From Bacteroides clarus YIT 12056 (GTDB lineage Bacteria; Bacteroidota; Bacteroidia; Bacteroidales; Bacteroidaceae), in NCBI RefSeq assembly GCF_900129655.1, contig NZ_FQWK01000006.1:62001-126000 (forward strand): a stretch of DNA of 64,000 nt, written 5' to 3'. Below, piece after piece: positions 62,603 through 64,000 of this stretch. Position 1 is the stretch's first letter, and every line of letters begins with the position of its first letter. The notes under the pieces were generated by a model. That model saw only the letters and a program-made list of their open reading frames with translations, did no database searches and was not told where the DNA came from. Position numbers and translations under genes: made by a program.

Positions 62603-63751
62603 ATGAAACTTACATTTAAAAATGTCCTAATTACAGGTGGGGCTGGTTTTATTGGCTCTAACATTGCATCAAAGTTAGCTAGTAAAGGAGTTAACGTTAC
62701 TGTATTAGATTCGCTATCCGAACAAATACACGGAAAAAAACCAGAAGAGACATCCCCTCTTTATCTTTCTATAAAAGATAAAGTCAAGTTCATCAAAGGA
62801 AGCGTTACATCACGAAAAGACTGGCTAAAAGCTATTGAGGGGCAAGAGGCCATTATACACTTAGCTGCCGAAACTGGTACGGGACAGTCTATGTATGAAA
62901 TAGAAAAATATGTAACCACCAATATCGGTGGAACAGCGTTAATGTTAGATGTTTTGACCAATACCAAACATAATATTAAGCGTGTGATTGTAGCCGAAAG
63001 TCGTGCCATTTATGGAGAAGGTAAATACTATAGCCCAATATTGGGAAAAGATGTTTATCCAGAAGAACGTTTGGACGAGAATATGAGTAAAGGAGAATTT
63101 GAATGTACTTATCCTAATGCCGGAAAACTACAATTAGTAGCAACTACCGAAGACTCTAAAATACACCCCACTTCTGTATATGGCATAACTAAACAAGTGC
63201 AAGGCCAATTGGTACATTTAGTATGTCCTTCCATCGGCATTGATGCTGTTTCATACAGATATCAAAATGTATACGGACCAGGACAATCACTCTCCAATCC
63301 ATATACAGGAATTTTATCCATATTCTCAACCAGAATAAAAAATGGTAATGGGATCAATATCTTCGAAGATGGAAAAGAAACAAGAGATTTTGTATTTATT
63401 GAAGATGTAGTAGACGCAACTATCTTAGGCCTTGAAACTAAAGAGGCTACTGGTCACGCCTTCAATATCGGCACAGGGGTCAGCACTGATGTTCTTACAG
63501 TAGCAAATACATTGTGTGAAAAATACAATATTAAAGTTCCCATCACAATATCAGGAAATTATCGTTTAGGAGACATCAGACATAACTATGCAGATATAAC
63601 ATTAGCACGTAAGATCTTGGGTTATGAACCCAAATGGAATTTCTCTGATGGAATTGGTGAATTCTGTAAATGGGTAAACACACAGAACATACAAAAAGAT
63701 ATGTATGACGCCTCCATTCAGGAAATGAAAGAAAAAGGACTATATAAATGA
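62603..63751 (+). CDS. Nucleotide-sugar epimerase (SDR; dTDP-rhamnose/UDP-sugar 4-epimerase-like)
   Basis: 382 residues. Extended SDR with NVLITGGAGFIGSNIASKLA (about 7-26), LAAETGTGQSMYEIEKYVTT, ESRAIYGEG with Ser as part of the triad, and TSVYGITKQVQGQL (Tyr-x-x-x-Lys). The AETGTGQSMYE block and an insert around 145-190 are like dTDP-L-rhamnose 4-epimerases; UDP-glucose 4-epimerase activity is an alternative. Starts 1 nt after the acyltransferase stop and overlaps the next gene by 4 nt (ATGA), so it is within the operon. Confidence 0.85.
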   Translation: MKLTFKNVLITGGAGFIGSNIASKLASKGVNVTVLDSLSEQIHGKKPEETSPLYLSIKDKVKFIKGSVTSRKDWLKAIEGQEAIIHLAAETGTGQSMYEIEKYVTTNIGGTALMLDVLTNTKHNIKRVIVAESRAIYGEGKYYSPILGKDVYPEERLDENMSKGEFECTYPNAGKLQLVATTEDSKIHPTSVYGITKQVQGQLVHLVCPSIGIDAVSYRYQNVYGPGQSLSNPYTGILSIFSTRIKNGNGINIFEDGKETRDFVFIEDVVDATILGLETKEATGHAFNIGTGVSTDVLTVANTLCEKYNIKVPITISGNYRLGDIRHNYADITLARKILGYEPKWNFSDGIGEFCKWVNTQNIQKDMYDASIQEMKEKGLYK

Positions 63752-64000
63752 AAATCCTAATAAATTACGCAGATAAACAATACGAACCTGCCCGCAAATG
63801 GAACACATTAACGGGCAGGTATATTGCTAAGTTTGATAAAGTATATGAATATACTCCTAATGACATAGACCAATCATTTGCTAAACTACATCACGACATT
63901 CTGTCACAAAAGAGAGGAAACGGTTTGTGGCTTTGGAAACCTTATTTTGTAAATAAGGTCTTATCTGATTGCACTGATGGAGACATTATATTTTACTGTG
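63748..64000 (+). CDS. Glycosyltransferase-like protein, C-terminus outside window
   Basis: 84 codons are visible from the ATG at 63748 to the right edge. The text MKILINYADKQYEPARKWNT and GNGLWLWKPYFVNKVL, SDCTDGDIIFYC resembles glycosyltransferases whose next residues form the DxD-type Asp-Ala-Gly site (as in ..DGDI..YxDAG), but that site lies beyond the window. Coupled to the epimerase by a 4-nt overlap. The operon therefore continues to the right. Confidence 0.6.
   Translation, partial: MKILINYADKQYEPARKWNTLTGRYIAKFDKVYEYTPNDIDQSFAKLHHDILSQKRGNGLWLWKPYFVNKVLSDCTDGDIIFYC

Overview
The window looks like a chromosome segment of a gut Bacteroides or close relative (Bacteroidota). The signs are repeated -33/-7 promoters of the form TTTG-N19/20-TAnnTTTG, a SusR-like hybrid two-component regulator, a TonB-dependent receptor with a carboxypeptidase-regulatory-like domain, a UpxY-type NusG paralogue, a smalltalk small protein, and several Bacteroides-only DUF families. 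The species cannot be told from the sequence alone.

Region 1 (1-10.3 kb): a leftward operon encodes a diheme cytochrome c peroxidase-like protein with a YVTN propeller, a RidA/chorismatase-like protein, a cupin-like lipoprotein and a partial NPCBM-domain protein. A hybrid two-component sensor lies directly upstream on the same strand, and a divergent GH16 glucanase lipoprotein faces it. The group reads as a substrate-sensing extracytoplasmic module with an unusual redox component.

Region 2 (10.34-19.37 kb): a compact integrated element sits between 13-bp direct repeats, one of which is the 3' end of a tRNA-Ser(TGA) gene. It carries two tyrosine recombinases, DUF3853, DUF3871, a RadC-like protein, a filamentous-phage-like replication protein, an excisionase-like HTH protein and two small envelope cargo genes. 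No relaxase or phage structural gene was recognised. Most genes have their own terminator, and one stretch may encode a small RNA.

Region 3 (19.4-20.8 kb): remnants of toxin-antitoxin modules, namely an intact antitoxin with a truncated RelE-like toxin, and a DUF3791 gene followed by a fused DUF3990/DUF3791 remnant behind a large inverted-repeat operator.

Region 4 (20.8-40.3 kb, higher GC): mostly housekeeping. It holds gmd and fcl (GDP-fucose synthesis), a TonB-dependent receptor, an acyl-CoA ligase, a serine-type sulfatase, a GLxNIxG-repeat protein, class 3 fbp, an AAE-family transporter, a TPR signalling lipoprotein, a BspA-like LRR lipoprotein, three tRNAs (Lys, Glu, Ser), a MATE exporter and a divergent Crp/Fnr regulator.

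Region 5 (40.4-64 kb): a capsular/exopolysaccharide locus. A tyrosine recombinase gene is followed by an approximately 320-bp segment bounded by 22-bp perfect inverted repeats. The segment holds a Bacteroides promoter that points away from the operon in this copy (OFF orientation). Downstream are an initiating sugar-phosphate transferase, Wza-like exporter and Wzc-like kinase, then UpxY, smalltalk, HU-like, DUF4248, and a primase/helicase with its partner. A second unit with its own fixed promoter starts at ugd and continues, at clearly lower GC, through Wzy-like polymerase, Wzx-like flippase, a MurB paralogue, a pyruvyltransferase, acyltransferases, glycosyltransferases and a nucleotide-sugar epimerase, and runs off the right edge. 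The MurB/pyruvyltransferase pair suggests enolpyruvyl- or lactyl-type decoration of the polymer. Two genes here carry frameshifts at runs of six A.
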